Shown one piece after another: positions 1-8,882 of a stretch of DNA of 64,000 nt (position 1 is the stretch's first letter; the number at the start of each line of letters is the position of its first letter). Origin of the DNA: Bacteroidales bacterium (lineage in GTDB: Bacteria > Bacteroidota > Bacteroidia > Bacteroidales > Muribaculaceae); NCBI GenBank assembly GCA_900770215.1, contig CAAGJW010000088.1, positions 1 through 64,000 on the forward strand. The letters are read 5' to 3'. The notes under the pieces were generated by a model, which saw only the letters and a program-made list of their open reading frames with translations, was not told the origin of the DNA and ran no database searches. The position numbers and the translations under genes are program-made.

Positions 1-136
1 ACGGCGGGTCACCCAAAATCGACATGGAAAATTTGACAATTCATTGAAAATCAATACAAAAAGATTTTATGGCACCAAATTCTGTCAAAGTCAGGAAATC
101 AGCTACTGAAAAACGTAGTCTTTTTTCAATAAAAGA

Positions 137-167
137 TTTGCTAAAAGAACAAAATCAGTTATATTTG
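137..167 (+). promoter_or_regulatory. Bacteroidota-type promoter for the gene at 194
   Basis: The -33 box TTTG (137-140) is separated by 19 bases from a perfect -7 box TATATTTG (160-167, consensus TAnnTTTG). The predicted start of transcription lies near 172, which gives a leader of roughly 20 bases before the ATG at 194. Confidence 0.7.
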
Positions 168-193
168 TGATGCCAAAACAATTTTGAACACAA

Positions 194-787
194 ATGAAAT
201 TAAGACCTGAAGAATGTTATTTAAGATTAAGCCAGGAACATGACAGCGTGTTCTACCTATATAAGATACTGTCTTGCAGCGAAAACGACAACAGTTGCCG
301 ATGCCACTGCTATCGCGTGAGCACGTGCGAAATGCTTGCCCAGCACATCGACATCGTCATGGCGGTCGACAACGATAAGATGGCCAAGACCCACAAAATC
401 GACATTGATGTCTACAACCAGGTCGTGAACCGCATGAAAGAGATGACGCAGACCAGCCTGCGCATGATACTCACCAACAGCTTGGGGCTATTTAAGGGCA
501 CTGTGCACGCGGGCGACAACTTTGCCTTTATCGACTCGGTGAGCCGCGTGATCGTGATTGGCAACGGAATACCTAAAAAAGCCTACACGCGGAGCATCCA
601 CATAGAGCCCAACCACATCTATCTGCCCGACAGCAAAACAGGATTTGACGAAATCGAGTTGCCGCAATTTGAGAAGGGCATCAAGATAAGCAAGGAGACC
701 TACGATGCCATCGAAACGATGCTCACCCGGCGATTCAAGTCGGTCATGAAGCTGCTGGACGACGTCTACCGGCAATCGGCGCTTTAG
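194..787 (+). CDS. Hypothetical protein, 197 aa
   Basis: I do not recognise this family. The protein has no signal peptide or membrane segment, so it is probably cytoplasmic. The N-terminal quarter holds an unusual cysteine cluster (C8, C28, C35, C37, C39, C45), which could bind metal, although the C-x-C-x-C spacing is not a standard finger that I can name. The rest is mixed alpha/beta with a lysine-rich C-terminal helix. The start is supported by a good promoter at 137-167 and a short leader. The gene is convergent with coaD, with only four bases between the two stop codons, so no separate terminator fits there. Confidence 0.75.
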   Translation: MKLRPEECYLRLSQEHDSVFYLYKILSCSENDNSCRCHCYRVSTCEMLAQHIDIVMAVDNDKMAKTHKIDIDVYNQVVNRMKEMTQTSLRMILTNSLGLFKGTVHAGDNFAFIDSVSRVIVIGNGIPKKAYTRSIHIEPNHIYLPDSKTGFDEIELPQFEKGIKISKETYDAIETMLTRRFKSVMKLLDDVYRQSAL

Positions 788-791
788 AGCC

Positions 792-1289
792 CTACAACTG
801 CCGCTTGCTCAACACCTGGGCAAGCATGTGCGGGCTCAACCCTTGGGGCAGATACTCGGTCATGTCTTTGCCATACTTGAGCCACTCGCGCACGATGGTG
901 CTGGAAATGTGGCTGAACTCGGGCAAGGTGTAGAGCAGCAGGGTCTCGATGCCCGAGAACTTGAGATTGACCTCGGCAATGCTCATCTCATACTCGTAGT
1001 CCTGCACTGTGCGCACGCCGCGCACAAAGCAGCAGGCACCCACCTGCTTGGCCACGTTCACCGTGAGGCCATCACTGGCCATCACGCTCACACGGGGTTC
1101 GCCGCTGAAGGTGTCCTCGATGATGCGCACACGCGTGTCGACATCGAAGTAGCCCTGCTTGAGGCTGTTGTGCACTACAAGCACGACAACGCGGTCGAAG
1201 ATGGTGAGAGCGCGTTGCACAATCGATTCATGCCCACGGGTAAACGGGTCGAACGACCCTTGAAACACAGCTATCTTCTCGTTGCTCAT
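792..1289 (-). CDS. coaD: Pantetheine-phosphate adenylyltransferase (CoaD)
   Basis: This enzyme transfers AMP from ATP to 4'-phosphopantetheine, making dephospho-CoA, the fourth step of coenzyme A synthesis. The cytidylyltransferase signature GSFDPFTRGH is at residues 11-20, and the ISSTIVRE motif near residue 128 is the second nucleotide-binding signature of the family. The length of 165 aa is typical. I chose the ATG at 1289, whose product begins MSNEK and reaches the nucleotide-binding strand directly; an in-frame upstream start at 1307 would add six residues. The gene lies about 60 bases downstream of parE on the same strand and is probably cotranscribed with it. Confidence 0.95.
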   Translation of the reverse strand: MSNEKIAVFQGSFDPFTRGHESIVQRALTIFDRVVVLVVHNSLKQGYFDVDTRVRIIEDTFSGEPRVSVMASDGLTVNVAKQVGACCFVRGVRTVQDYEYEMSIAEVNLKFSGIETLLLYTLPEFSHISSTIVREWLKYGKDMTEYLPQGLSPHMLAQVLSKRQL

Positions 1290-1353
1290 AAAATTTATAA
1301 GTTTCACTCGTTCTTTGCGATGGTAATCATCTCTTCACGCCGCTGCACCGTGA

Positions 1354-3324
1354 TCAATGCACGGTGATATCCTCATCGTCCTCGATGACCAGGTTGTCGA
1401 CAATAAACTCCTGTCGCTCCATCGTGTTTTTGCCCATGAAGAACTCCAGCATCTTGTTGACGGCATCCTCTTTGCGCAACTGCACACGGTCGAGACGCAT
1501 GTCGGGGCCTATGAAATCGGCAAACTCATCGGGACTTATTTCTCCCAAGCCCTTGAATCGGGTGATCTCGGCGTTGTCGCCCAGCTTGTTGATGGCCCGC
1601 ACGCGCTCCTCGTCGGTATAGCAATAGTAGGTCTCGGGCTTGATGAGCTTGGCCTCGCGGCCTGCAGCACGGCTCTTGCGCTTGGCTTCCTTGCGGTTGC
1701 GCACGCGGAACAGCGGTGTCTGCAAGATGTAGAGGTGGCCCGTCTTGATCAACTCGGGATGGAACTGGAGGAAATAGGTGAGCAACAAGAGGCGTATGTG
1801 CATGCCGTCGACATCGGCATCGGTGGCAACGATCACCTTGTTGTAGCGCAGGTTGTCGATGCTGTCCTCGATGTTGAGCGCAGCTTGCAACAGGCTGAAT
1901 TCCTCGTTTTGCACCACTTGCGCGGGTTGCAGCCCAAAGGTGTTGAGCGGCTTTCCGCGCAACGAGAACACCGCCTGTGTCTCCACATCGCGTATCTTGG
2001 TGATGCTGCCGCTTGCCGAGAGGCCCTCGGTGATGAAGATGGAGCTTTCCTCGCGGCGATCATTGTCCTTAGGGGCTCGCGCGTCGTTGAAGTGCACGCG
2101 GCAGTCGCGCAGCTTGCTGTTGTTGAGCGCCACTTTCTTGGCACGCTCGCGGGCCTGCTTGGTGACGCCGGCTATGGCTTTGCGCTCGCGCTCGCTCTCC
2201 TGTATTTTCTTGAGCAGCACCTCGGCCGTCTCGGCATCCTTGTGCAAGTAGTCGTCGAGTTGCTTCTTGATGAAGTCGTTGATAAACTTGTAGATGGTGG
2301 GGCCGTCTTTCCACATGACGCTGCTGCCCAGCTTAATCTTGGTTTGCGACTCAAACACCGGTTCCTCGACCTTGATGGCAATGGCGGCCACGATGCCGTT
2401 GCGAATGTCGCTATACTCAAAGTTCTTACCATAGAACTCCTTGATGGTGCGTGAAAGCGCCTCGCGGAAGGCCGTCTGGTGAGTGCCGCCCTGTGTCGTG
2501 TGCTGGCCGTTGACAAAGGAGTAGAACTCCTCGCCCACCTGCGCTGCATGAGTGATCACCACCTCGATGTCGTCGCCCTTGAAATACATGGGCTTGTAGA
2601 GCGGGTCGTTGGTCATGTTCTCCTTCACCAGATCGAGCAGGCCGTTGCGCGAGTGGTAACGCTTGCCGTTGTAAACAAGTGTGAGGCCCGTGTTGAGGAA
2701 GGAGTAGTTCTTCACCATTGCCTCGACAATGTCGTCGTGGAACTCGTAGTTCTTAAAAATCGTGTTGTCGGGGGTGAATTTCACCAGCGTGCCGTTTTCC
2801 TCATCGGGACCGGCGTCGACGATTCCCGTCTCGCTCTCGACCAGGCCCTCGCTATAGGTCACAGCTGCACTCTGGCCGTCGCGCACACTGCGAATGTAGA
2901 ATTGCGACGACAGTGCATTGACGGCCTTGATGCCCACGCCGTTGAGGCCCACCGAGCGCTTGTAGTTCTTAGAGTCATACTTTGCTCCGGTATTCATCTT
3001 GCTCGAGGCGTCTTTCACCTGGTCGAGAGGGATGCCGCGGCCATAGTCGCGTATCGTCACAGTACCATCGGCCACCTCGATTTCTATCATGGGCTTGGCA
3101 AAGCCTGTGTTGTACTCATCGATGCTGTTGTCGATCACCTCCTTCATGAGCACGTAGATGCCGTCGTCGCTCTGGCTGCCGTCGCCCAGCTTGCCTATGT
3201 ACATGCCCGGGCGCAACCTGATGTGCTCACGTGGGGTGAGCGTCACCAGCTTGTCGTATCCCCCAAAGTCGCTCGACTGCTCAATGCCCTCTTTGTTCTG
3301 GCCCAATTCCAGTTCTTGTTCCAT
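1354..3324 (-). CDS. parE: DNA topoisomerase IV subunit B (ParE)
   Basis: This is the ATPase subunit of a type IIA topoisomerase. The GHKL ATPase motifs are visible: EVIDNSIDE (about 62-70), YGRGIP (about 94-99) and the K-loop QTKIKLGSS. The TOPRIM residues are present in TEGLSASG and DADVDG. The N-terminal phrase [14 protein letters not shown] and the length of 656 aa point to ParE rather than GyrB, which in this phylum begins with a VRKRPAMYIGD motif. A longer open frame begins with TTG at 3351, but the promoter at 3360-3391 would leave almost no leader for it, so the ATG at 3324 is preferred. The partner parC is not in the window. Confidence 0.93.
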   Translation of the reverse strand: MEQELELGQNKEGIEQSSDFGGYDKLVTLTPREHIRLRPGMYIGKLGDGSQSDDGIYVLMKEVIDNSIDEYNTGFAKPMIEIEVADGTVTIRDYGRGIPLDQVKDASSKMNTGAKYDSKNYKRSVGLNGVGIKAVNALSSQFYIRSVRDGQSAAVTYSEGLVESETGIVDAGPDEENGTLVKFTPDNTIFKNYEFHDDIVEAMVKNYSFLNTGLTLVYNGKRYHSRNGLLDLVKENMTNDPLYKPMYFKGDDIEVVITHAAQVGEEFYSFVNGQHTTQGGTHQTAFREALSRTIKEFYGKNFEYSDIRNGIVAAIAIKVEEPVFESQTKIKLGSSVMWKDGPTIYKFINDFIKKQLDDYLHKDAETAEVLLKKIQESERERKAIAGVTKQARERAKKVALNNSKLRDCRVHFNDARAPKDNDRREESSIFITEGLSASGSITKIRDVETQAVFSLRGKPLNTFGLQPAQVVQNEEFSLLQAALNIEDSIDNLRYNKVIVATDADVDGMHIRLLLLTYFLQFHPELIKTGHLYILQTPLFRVRNRKEAKRKSRAAGREAKLIKPETYYCYTDEERVRAINKLGDNAEITRFKGLGEISPDEFADFIGPDMRLDRVQLRKEDAVNKMLEFFMGKNTMERQEFIVDNLVIEDDEDITVH

Positions 3325-3359
3325 CTGACTTAAATTGCAGTGTATTCTCAATTAACTTA

Positions 3360-3391
3360 CAAAGTTACAAAAAAATCCCACATGCCCAAAA
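3360..3391 (-). promoter_or_regulatory. parE promoter
   Basis: On the minus strand a TTTTG -33 box (3387-3391) and a perfect TAACTTTG -7 box (3360-3367) are separated by 19 bases. Transcription should start near 3355, about 30 bases before the parE ATG. Confidence 0.75.
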
Positions 3392-3532
3392 CGTCAAGGG
3401 CGATGCATGGTCAGAAAAACAATTACAACACACTACATCTCAATACATTGTCATCACCATCAACAAAGCAGCCCCCAATGAGGGCGAGCGTTTTTTTTAC
3501 TTCGACAGAGAAGCCGAGGGGCAAATTATCGC

Positions 3533-3540
3533 TACCTTTG
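3533..3540 (+). promoter_or_regulatory. -7 box abutting the metallophosphoesterase start
   Basis: TACCTTTG fits TAnnTTTG exactly and ends four bases before the ATG at 3545. Either the message is leaderless or translation begins at the internal ATG at 3566. No convincing -33 box was seen. Confidence 0.55.
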
Positions 3541-3544
3541 CAAC

Positions 3545-4690
3545 ATGAAACTGTTTTTCTTGTCGATGACGCTCATCGTGGCTGTGCCCGACGCCTATAT
3601 ATATGCCACGCTCATTGCAGGTCACGTGCCTGCAGTGTGGGCTGCAGCCTGGTGGCTGCCCACGATGGTCATCATGGCACTCATGTTGTCGCTCATGGAG
3701 CGGTACAGGCTGGGGCGGCTGCGTGCATTTTTTGCGCTGTTCTCGCTCATATCGGTGCCCAAGTTAGTCTTTGCCGTGTTTGCGCTCCTGGGGCAAGTCA
3801 CAGGATTTCACGAACAAGGCATAGCCGCGGGGCTGTGCGCCGTGGCCGCAGTTCTGCTTGCTGTGCTCTATGGTGCCACGCTGGGCTGCAGGAGGCTCAA
3901 GGTAGACCGGCACGACCTGTACTTTACCGACCTTCCGCCAGAGTTCGACGGGCTGCGACTGGTGCAACTGAGCGATTTTCACCTGGGTACCTATGGGCGC
4001 GGCAATCGCTTTGTGGCCAAGGTTATCGACACAGTGCTCGGCTTGAACCCCGACTTGATTGTATTTACAGGCGATCTCGTCAATATAGACGAGCACGAAG
4101 TCGAGCCTCACACCCAGGAGCTACAACGCCTCAAGGCCCCGCTGGGCGTGTTAAGCATCATGGGCAACCACGACTACAACGGCAGCGCCAAAGCCCTTGA
4201 GGACTATGAGCGCAACACACTGGGGTGGCACTTGCTGCTCAACGAGAACCGAGTGCTGACCCGTGCAGCCGGGCCAAGAAACGACAATGCCAGTGCCAGA
4301 ATATATGTGATAGGAGTGCAAAACACCAGCTACGCCACCTTTGTGTCGCGAGGCAACTTGCGCCAGGCAATGCAGGGCGTGCCAGCCGATGCCTTCAAGA
4401 TACTCTTGACCCACGACCCCAACCACTGGCGGCACGAGGTGGTGCCATGCACCACAATACAGCTCACCCTCTCGGGGCACACCCATGCCGGGCAGCTGAA
4501 GATAGGCCGCTGGTCGCCAGTCCAGTACACCTACCCCGAGTGGGGCGGGCTCTACAACGATGCGCAGCACGGCCTGGGGGGCTCGGGCAACAGGATGCTC
4601 CTGGTGTCGACAGGGCTGGGAGGCACCAACCACTTCCGCCTGGGAGCAACACCCGAGGTAAACCTCGTGACCCTGCACTGCAAGAAATGA
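3545..4690 (+). CDS. Membrane-anchored metallophosphoesterase
   Basis: This is a calcineurin-like phosphoesterase of the YaeI type on a membrane anchor. The first 115 residues form about four hydrophobic segments. The catalytic domain follows with all metal ligands visible: SDFHLG (143-148), GDLVN (176-180), GNHD (207-210), the THD pair (289-291) and GHTH (311-314). YaeI-like enzymes act on lipid or nucleotide phosphodiesters, but the substrate here cannot be read from sequence. The 381 aa length and four-helix anchor match the form common in Bacteroidota. The outer-membrane protein gene starts about 55 bases downstream on the same strand. Confidence 0.88.
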   Translation: MKLFFLSMTLIVAVPDAYIYATLIAGHVPAVWAAAWWLPTMVIMALMLSLMERYRLGRLRAFFALFSLISVPKLVFAVFALLGQVTGFHEQGIAAGLCAVAAVLLAVLYGATLGCRRLKVDRHDLYFTDLPPEFDGLRLVQLSDFHLGTYGRGNRFVAKVIDTVLGLNPDLIVFTGDLVNIDEHEVEPHTQELQRLKAPLGVLSIMGNHDYNGSAKALEDYERNTLGWHLLLNENRVLTRAAGPRNDNASARIYVIGVQNTSYATFVSRGNLRQAMQGVPADAFKILLTHDPNHWRHEVVPCTTIQLTLSGHTHAGQLKIGRWSPVQYTYPEWGGLYNDAQHGLGGSGNRMLLVSTGLGGTNHFRLGATPEVNLVTLHCKK

Positions 4691-4746
4691 AACACCGCGC
4701 CACCCCCTCTGCGTGCAAGGGAATGGCCCCAAAAACAAGAAGAAAG

Positions 4747-5457
4747 ATGAAACAATTGCTTACCATCATGGTCGCTCTCATAGCCGTGAGTTGGACTTGG
4801 GCTCGCGACGAGGCGCAACAAAAGTACATACAAGTCGACTGGTACCCGCTTCTCACCGACAGCGTGGGCTGGAACATCTACAGTGGCGGCCTGGGCCTGG
4901 GCTGGGTCGATGCCACGTCGACGCCAGCCAATTTCAAAACAGGCCGTTCGCTCGAGCTGCAATGGCTCACCGTGGTCGGGGCGAAATACAACACTGGCCG
5001 CGGCCAGCGTATAACGGCTGGCATCGGCATTGACTGGCGCAACTACCACTTGGGCCACGACGAGCGTTTCTCCCGTGCCACCGACGGCAGTGTGGCGGTG
5101 AGTCCCTATCCCGACGGCTCCTCGAGTAGAAGCTCAAGGCTCAGAACCTTTACGCTCACGGTGCCCGTGATCTTCAGACAAAGGATAGGAGCCAGCATCG
5201 ATGTTGCAGCGGGAGTTGTGACCGACTTCAACGTGCATGCCAGCATCGCTACAAAATACAGCACCGATGCCGAGGGCAAGATAAGGGAAAATGCAAGCAA
5301 GCACCTGCACCAAGTGCCAGTGACGTTTGACTTGATGACCGGCTTGAGCTATCGTCACGTGGGAGCCTACTTGAAATACAGCCCGTGCCGCGTGTTGAAG
5401 AAGGGCTGGGGCCCCGATATCAAGCCGCTATCGGCAGGAATCGTGATTGGGCTATAG
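4747..5457 (+). CDS. Outer-membrane beta-barrel-like protein
   Basis: The product is a 236 aa secreted protein of no recognised family. Residues 1-19 form a signal peptide ending in WTWA-R. The remainder alternates polar and hydrophobic residues with many aromatic and glycine positions (for example the GGLGLGW stretch near residue 40) and ends in a hydrophobic residue (GIVIGL), as porin-like barrels do. The open frame runs upstream into the preceding gene, but the ATG at 4747 directly begins the signal peptide. It may be cotranscribed with the metallophosphoesterase 55 bases upstream. Function unknown. Confidence 0.75.
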   Translation: MKQLLTIMVALIAVSWTWARDEAQQKYIQVDWYPLLTDSVGWNIYSGGLGLGWVDATSTPANFKTGRSLELQWLTVVGAKYNTGRGQRITAGIGIDWRNYHLGHDERFSRATDGSVAVSPYPDGSSSRSSRLRTFTLTVPVIFRQRIGASIDVAAGVVTDFNVHASIATKYSTDAEGKIRENASKHLHQVPVTFDLMTGLSYRHVGAYLKYSPCRVLKKGWGPDIKPLSAGIVIGL

Positions 5458-5512
5458 CCATGCCGATGCTCGCGAGAAGGGCAAAGAGACACAACAAAGA
5501 GACACAACAATA

Positions 5513-5544
5513 TTTGGAAGTTTTTGGCATTTACATTAACTTCG
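5513..5544 (+). promoter_or_regulatory. Probable promoter of the DUF4369 lipoprotein gene
   Basis: The TTTG -33 box (5513-5516), a 20-base spacer and TAACTTCG (5537-5544, one mismatch to TAnnTTTG) lie 28 bases before the ATG at 5573. Confidence 0.5.
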
Positions 5545-5572
5545 CATCAAAATTAGGACAAAAACCATTGTA

Positions 5573-6673
5573 ATGAAAAAATACATTCCACTTGTAACGA
5601 TGCTGGTGCTCCTTGCTGCATTGACAGCATGCAACAGCAACAATCGATTTAAGATTGAAGGAAAGATTGCCGGGGCCAACGACTCGACACAACTCCTGCT
5701 CGAGACCTCGAGCAACGGCGACTGGTATACCGTAGACTCGACCCGTGCCAACGGCAGCGGCAGCTTCAACTTTGCCGAGGATGCCCCTGAGTACCCCAAC
5801 ATCTACCGCCTGCGTTGCGGCGACAAGTCGATCTATTTCCCTGTCGACAGCACCGAGACACTCAACATCACGACCAGCATCAAGGCCTTCGACACGCAGT
5901 ACACCATCACGGGCAGCCGCGATGCCGAGCAAGTGGCCAAGATCGACAAGCAGGCCATGAAATATGCCGGCGGCCGTGCAAGCCAAGCCACCCTCGATGC
6001 ATGGAAGAAGAAACTTGCCTCCGACGTGATCATTAAGGACCCTGCAAGCATGGTATCCTACTACTTGATCAACAAGTATATCGACAATCACCCGCTCTAT
6101 GACCCCATGAACGACTTCGACATGAAAATCATAGGGGCCGTAGCCAACGCCTTCAACAGCTACCGCAAGGGCGACCCCCGCACTCAATACCTGGTGCAGA
6201 TGACGCTCGACGGCCAGCGCCGCCGGCGCGAGGCCATGGGCTATCACGGAGCTACCGTGCAAGCCGAGCAAATCAACCTGATCGACATCAAGTTGCAGGA
6301 TGCCAACGGCAAGATTCACAGTCTGGCCCAGGAATCGGGCCATGGCAAGGTGACTCTGCTCAACTTCACAATGTACGACCAGCAATTCTCGCCAGCGCTC
6401 AACAAGCTGCTCAACGACCTCTACACGCAGTACCACGGCAAATTGCATATCTTCCAAGTGGGACTCGACGAGAACGTGAGCGGCTGGCGCGAGGCTGCAC
6501 AGAACCTGCCTTGGACGGCCGTGTATGACGCCGACGGGCAGGCGTCGCGCAATGCATCGGCCTATCAAGTGACTCAGATACCCACAGTGTTTATCATCGA
6601 CAGCAACGGCGAGATTGTGGAGCGTGTGGAAAACATGCTCCAGCTCAAGAACAAGGTTGCAAAATACATGTAG
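5573..6673 (+). CDS. DUF4369 / thioredoxin-like lipoprotein lacking CXXC
   Basis: The 366 aa protein starts with a lipoprotein signal ending in the lipobox LTAC (C20), so it is probably tethered in the cell envelope. A DUF4369-like beta domain covers about residues 25-120, followed by a helical linker and a C-terminal TlpA/thioredoxin-like fold with the expected GKVTLLNF strand and a cis-proline loop (QIPTVFIID). Where TlpA proteins carry the WCxxC redox pair this protein reads MYDQQFSP, so it has no disulfide-exchange cysteines. It is therefore unlikely to be an oxidoreductase and may be a binding or scaffold protein. It has its own promoter and stands alone. Confidence 0.85.
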   Translation: MKKYIPLVTMLVLLAALTACNSNNRFKIEGKIAGANDSTQLLLETSSNGDWYTVDSTRANGSGSFNFAEDAPEYPNIYRLRCGDKSIYFPVDSTETLNITTSIKAFDTQYTITGSRDAEQVAKIDKQAMKYAGGRASQATLDAWKKKLASDVIIKDPASMVSYYLINKYIDNHPLYDPMNDFDMKIIGAVANAFNSYRKGDPRTQYLVQMTLDGQRRRREAMGYHGATVQAEQINLIDIKLQDANGKIHSLAQESGHGKVTLLNFTMYDQQFSPALNKLLNDLYTQYHGKLHIFQVGLDENVSGWREAAQNLPWTAVYDADGQASRNASAYQVTQIPTVFIIDSNGEIVERVENMLQLKNKVAKYM

Positions 6674-6685
6674 AGAGACGGGACA

Positions 6686-7804
6686 TCAGCCCAACAGACG
6701 CTCCCAAAACGACAAATAGCGCTGTGCCACGACAGGTGCAGCGTTATGTTTTTCTACAAAGGCGCGGCTCTCGCGGCTCAACCGCGGCAACTGGTCGCGG
6801 TGCCTCACGATCCATTCCAGCTTTTGCTCTATATCGCCCTCGGGGCTAGGCACAACATTGATGATCGGGTGATTGTCGCGCTCGCCTATGAGGTCGTAGT
6901 ACTCGGGCTCGGCACCCGAAACGGCCACCAGCCCCTGGGCCATTGCCAGCAAGGCATTGGTGGCAGGAGTGTAACTATAGAGCTGGTCGAGTATCACATG
7001 GCTGTGGCTCATGCGGTCGAGGTATTGGGCATAGGGCACGCTCTCGACCACATCAAGTTCGCACTCGCCGGGGAAACGCTCGTGCACGCGCTTGAGTGCA
7101 GCGAGCAGGCGGTCGGTGCCCTTCACGACATTGCGGTCGCGCTGAATGCCTATGAAGAAACGCACCTTGCGAGGAGTGTCGTCGATGTAGCGAGGCACAA
7201 TCGACGCCGTGTCGATGGGGATGCCAGCATACACCACCTTGTCGCCAAACACGGGTTTGTAGGCCACATAGTACTCCCACAAGCAGGCCACAGCGCCGTC
7301 TACGCGCTGCCCTATGTAGTCGAAGTGGGCTTTCATATAGGGCTGCTTCCAGTTGTCTTGGTGCTGATTGATGTACTCCGACGAGTTGACAAACGGCGAT
7401 GGCTTGTCGCCCACCATGTAGTCGCTGTAGCGATAGGTGTGCCCGTCGTGGCAAGCAGTGTAGTAAAGGTAATCGGTGTTCAAGGCCGACAGCACAATGC
7501 GGCGGTTGTGACGCTTGAGGTAATCAAAGACGGGTCTTATGCGCCACGGTTTGAGTTCCAGAAAGATGGGGCCGCACAGCTGCACCACGTCGTAGCCTTG
7601 CATCTTGTGCAGGCTGCGCAAGAGCTTGGCCAGGTAGGCGGCAGTGCCCAACACACCAGGGCGACGGCTGATGTCGATGTCGCGAGCCGTGTCCATCCAT
7701 CGCGAGCCGTTGGAGGCCACAACAGCCGTGTGGCCCATGCGCCGCAGCTGCACGGCCAGGCAGTTGTGCATGTTGCTGGCATCGCCTACGAAGAGTACTT
7801 TCAT
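6686..7804 (-). CDS. Glycosyltransferase, GT-B type (family 4-like)
   Basis: The 372 aa protein has the layout of a GT-B glycosyltransferase. The N-terminal nucleotide-fold strand is MKVLFVGDASN, and the C-terminal half has a strand reading RFFIGIQRDRNVVKGTD followed by an E-x7-E-like region (VSGAEPEYYDLIGE). These suggest transfer of a sugar from a nucleotide donor in the cytoplasm, but donor and acceptor are unknown. The open frame continues far upstream against the divergent glycosyltransferase gene, but the ATG at 7804 is the natural start because the first beta strand begins right after it. The -7 box ends only five bases upstream, so the message may be leaderless. Confidence 0.82.
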   Translation of the reverse strand: MKVLFVGDASNMHNCLAVQLRRMGHTAVVASNGSRWMDTARDIDISRRPGVLGTAAYLAKLLRSLHKMQGYDVVQLCGPIFLELKPWRIRPVFDYLKRHNRRIVLSALNTDYLYYTACHDGHTYRYSDYMVGDKPSPFVNSSEYINQHQDNWKQPYMKAHFDYIGQRVDGAVACLWEYYVAYKPVFGDKVVYAGIPIDTASIVPRYIDDTPRKVRFFIGIQRDRNVVKGTDRLLAALKRVHERFPGECELDVVESVPYAQYLDRMSHSHVILDQLYSYTPATNALLAMAQGLVAVSGAEPEYYDLIGERDNHPIINVVPSPEGDIEQKLEWIVRHRDQLPRLSRESRAFVEKHNAAPVVAQRYLSFWERLLG

Positions 7805-7809
7805 CAGTT

Positions 7810-7841
7810 CAAAGGTAGCATTAATTTTGCTTATTGTCAAG
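7810..7841 (-). promoter_or_regulatory. Promoter of the GT-B gene (divergent pair)
   Basis: On the minus strand a CTTG -33 element (7838-7841), a 20-base spacer and a perfect TACCTTTG -7 box (7810-7817) precede the ATG at 7804. The promoter overlaps the plus-strand promoter at 7825-7857. Confidence 0.7.
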
Positions 7842-7857
7842 AAAAGAAGTAATTTTG
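7825..7857 (+). promoter_or_regulatory. Promoter of the GT2 gene (divergent pair)
   Basis: The TTTTG -33 box (7825-7829), a 20-base spacer and a perfect TAATTTTG -7 box (7850-7857) lie seven bases before the ATG at 7865. The -33 box sits in the spacer of the minus-strand promoter, so RNA polymerase could bind only one of the two at a time. Confidence 0.7.
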
Positions 7858-7864
7858 ACCCCCA

Positions 7865-8794
7865 ATGGAACGCATGTCGATTGTCATACCAGTCTACAAC
7901 CGGGCACAAGTGGTGCAACGCACTCTGGCCTCGGTACTTGCCCAAACCTTCAGGCCAGTGCAAGTGGTGCTTGTCGACAATTGCAGCACCGATTCCACCC
8001 TGCAAGTACTCAACAACTTCAAAGCCAGCCACTCGGCCCCAGGCTTTGAAGTGACCGTGGTGCAGGAAGAGCGCCACACCGCCGGGGCAGCCCGCAACAG
8101 GGGGTTCACCGAGGCAAGCGGCGAGTGGGTGATGTTTTTCGACAGCGACGACGAGATGCACCCCAGGCTGGTCGAGCGCTACATGCAGCGGCTCAAGGGC
8201 AACGACATTGTGGCCGTGAGAGCTCGCCTGCACAAGGCCGACGGCAGCTACAGCAACCTGGCCTTTGCCACCCGCGATGTGCTGGCCAACCAAATCATAC
8301 ACAGCATACTGGGCACACAGCGTTATTGCGTGCGCAGCAAGTTTGTTGCCGAGGCCGGGTTGTGGGACGACAGCCTCGCAAGCTGGAACGACTGGGAACT
8401 GGGCGTGCGCATGCTGCTCAGGCATCCCAAAATGGCATTTATCGGCGACACACTGGTCACCATCAACGAGAGTGGCAAGCACTCGATCACGGGCACCGGT
8501 TTCGGGCCGAAGCACGGCCAGTGGGAGCAAGTGATCGACCAGGTGGAGCAAGAGATTGCCGAGAGCCATGTGCCCGACCGAGACCGGTACTTGCGGCTGC
8601 TCGATTACAAGCGTGTGGTGCTTGCCGCCCACTACAGCCGCGAGGGGCACAACGACTGGGCTCAAACCCTCTACAACCAAGCTATGGCAAGGCTGGACAG
8701 CAAGTGGCTCACACGGGCTGTGGTGCCCATGCTCTACAGGCGCATCAAGCGTGGCAAGCGAGGCTCGGGCCAAATTGCGAGAATAATCATATAG
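7865..8794 (+). CDS. Family 2 glycosyltransferase
   Basis: The 309 aa GT-A enzyme begins with the family 2 strand [11 protein letters not shown], followed by VDNCSTDST near residue 40, and has the metal-binding motif FDSDDEM near residue 98. It has no membrane segment. The acceptor is unknown. It is transcribed divergently from a GT-B gene 60 bases away with interleaved promoters, so the two may modify the same glycan. The start could be the ATG at 7865 or the one at 7874; the later one would give a leader of about ten bases. Confidence 0.88.
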   Translation: MERMSIVIPVYNRAQVVQRTLASVLAQTFRPVQVVLVDNCSTDSTLQVLNNFKASHSAPGFEVTVVQEERHTAGAARNRGFTEASGEWVMFFDSDDEMHPRLVERYMQRLKGNDIVAVRARLHKADGSYSNLAFATRDVLANQIIHSILGTQRYCVRSKFVAEAGLWDDSLASWNDWELGVRMLLRHPKMAFIGDTLVTINESGKHSITGTGFGPKHGQWEQVIDQVEQEIAESHVPDRDRYLRLLDYKRVVLAAHYSREGHNDWAQTLYNQAMARLDSKWLTRAVVPMLYRRIKRGKRGSGQIARIII

Positions 8795-8826
8795 AGAGAA
8801 GAGAGTATATAATCACACAAAAGAGG

Positions 8827-8848
8827 CTATCATGGCTCACGATGATAG
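8827..8848 (+). other. Short inverted repeat upstream of asd
   Basis: CTATCAT (8827-8833) and ATGATAG (8842-8848) form a 7-bp stem with an eight-base loop between the GT2 gene and asd. No T-run follows, so it is not a standard terminator; it could be an operator or a leader hairpin. Confidence 0.35.
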
Positions 8849-8882
8849 GCAACTACAAAAAAAATTACACTGTAATAATAAA

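Noticed and set aside
1..105. An open frame entering from the left edge (about 34 codons)
   Set aside because: Too short and with no recognisable motif; it could be the end of an upstream gene but I cannot support it.
69..170. A 33-codon open frame before the first gene
   Set aside because: It contains the -33 and -7 boxes of the promoter for the gene at 194 and ends on the -7 box; the coding look is probably chance.
7805..8773. Upstream extension of the GT-B frame to 8773
   Set aside because: It runs antisense to the GT2 gene, and the GT-B fold begins exactly at the ATG at 7804.
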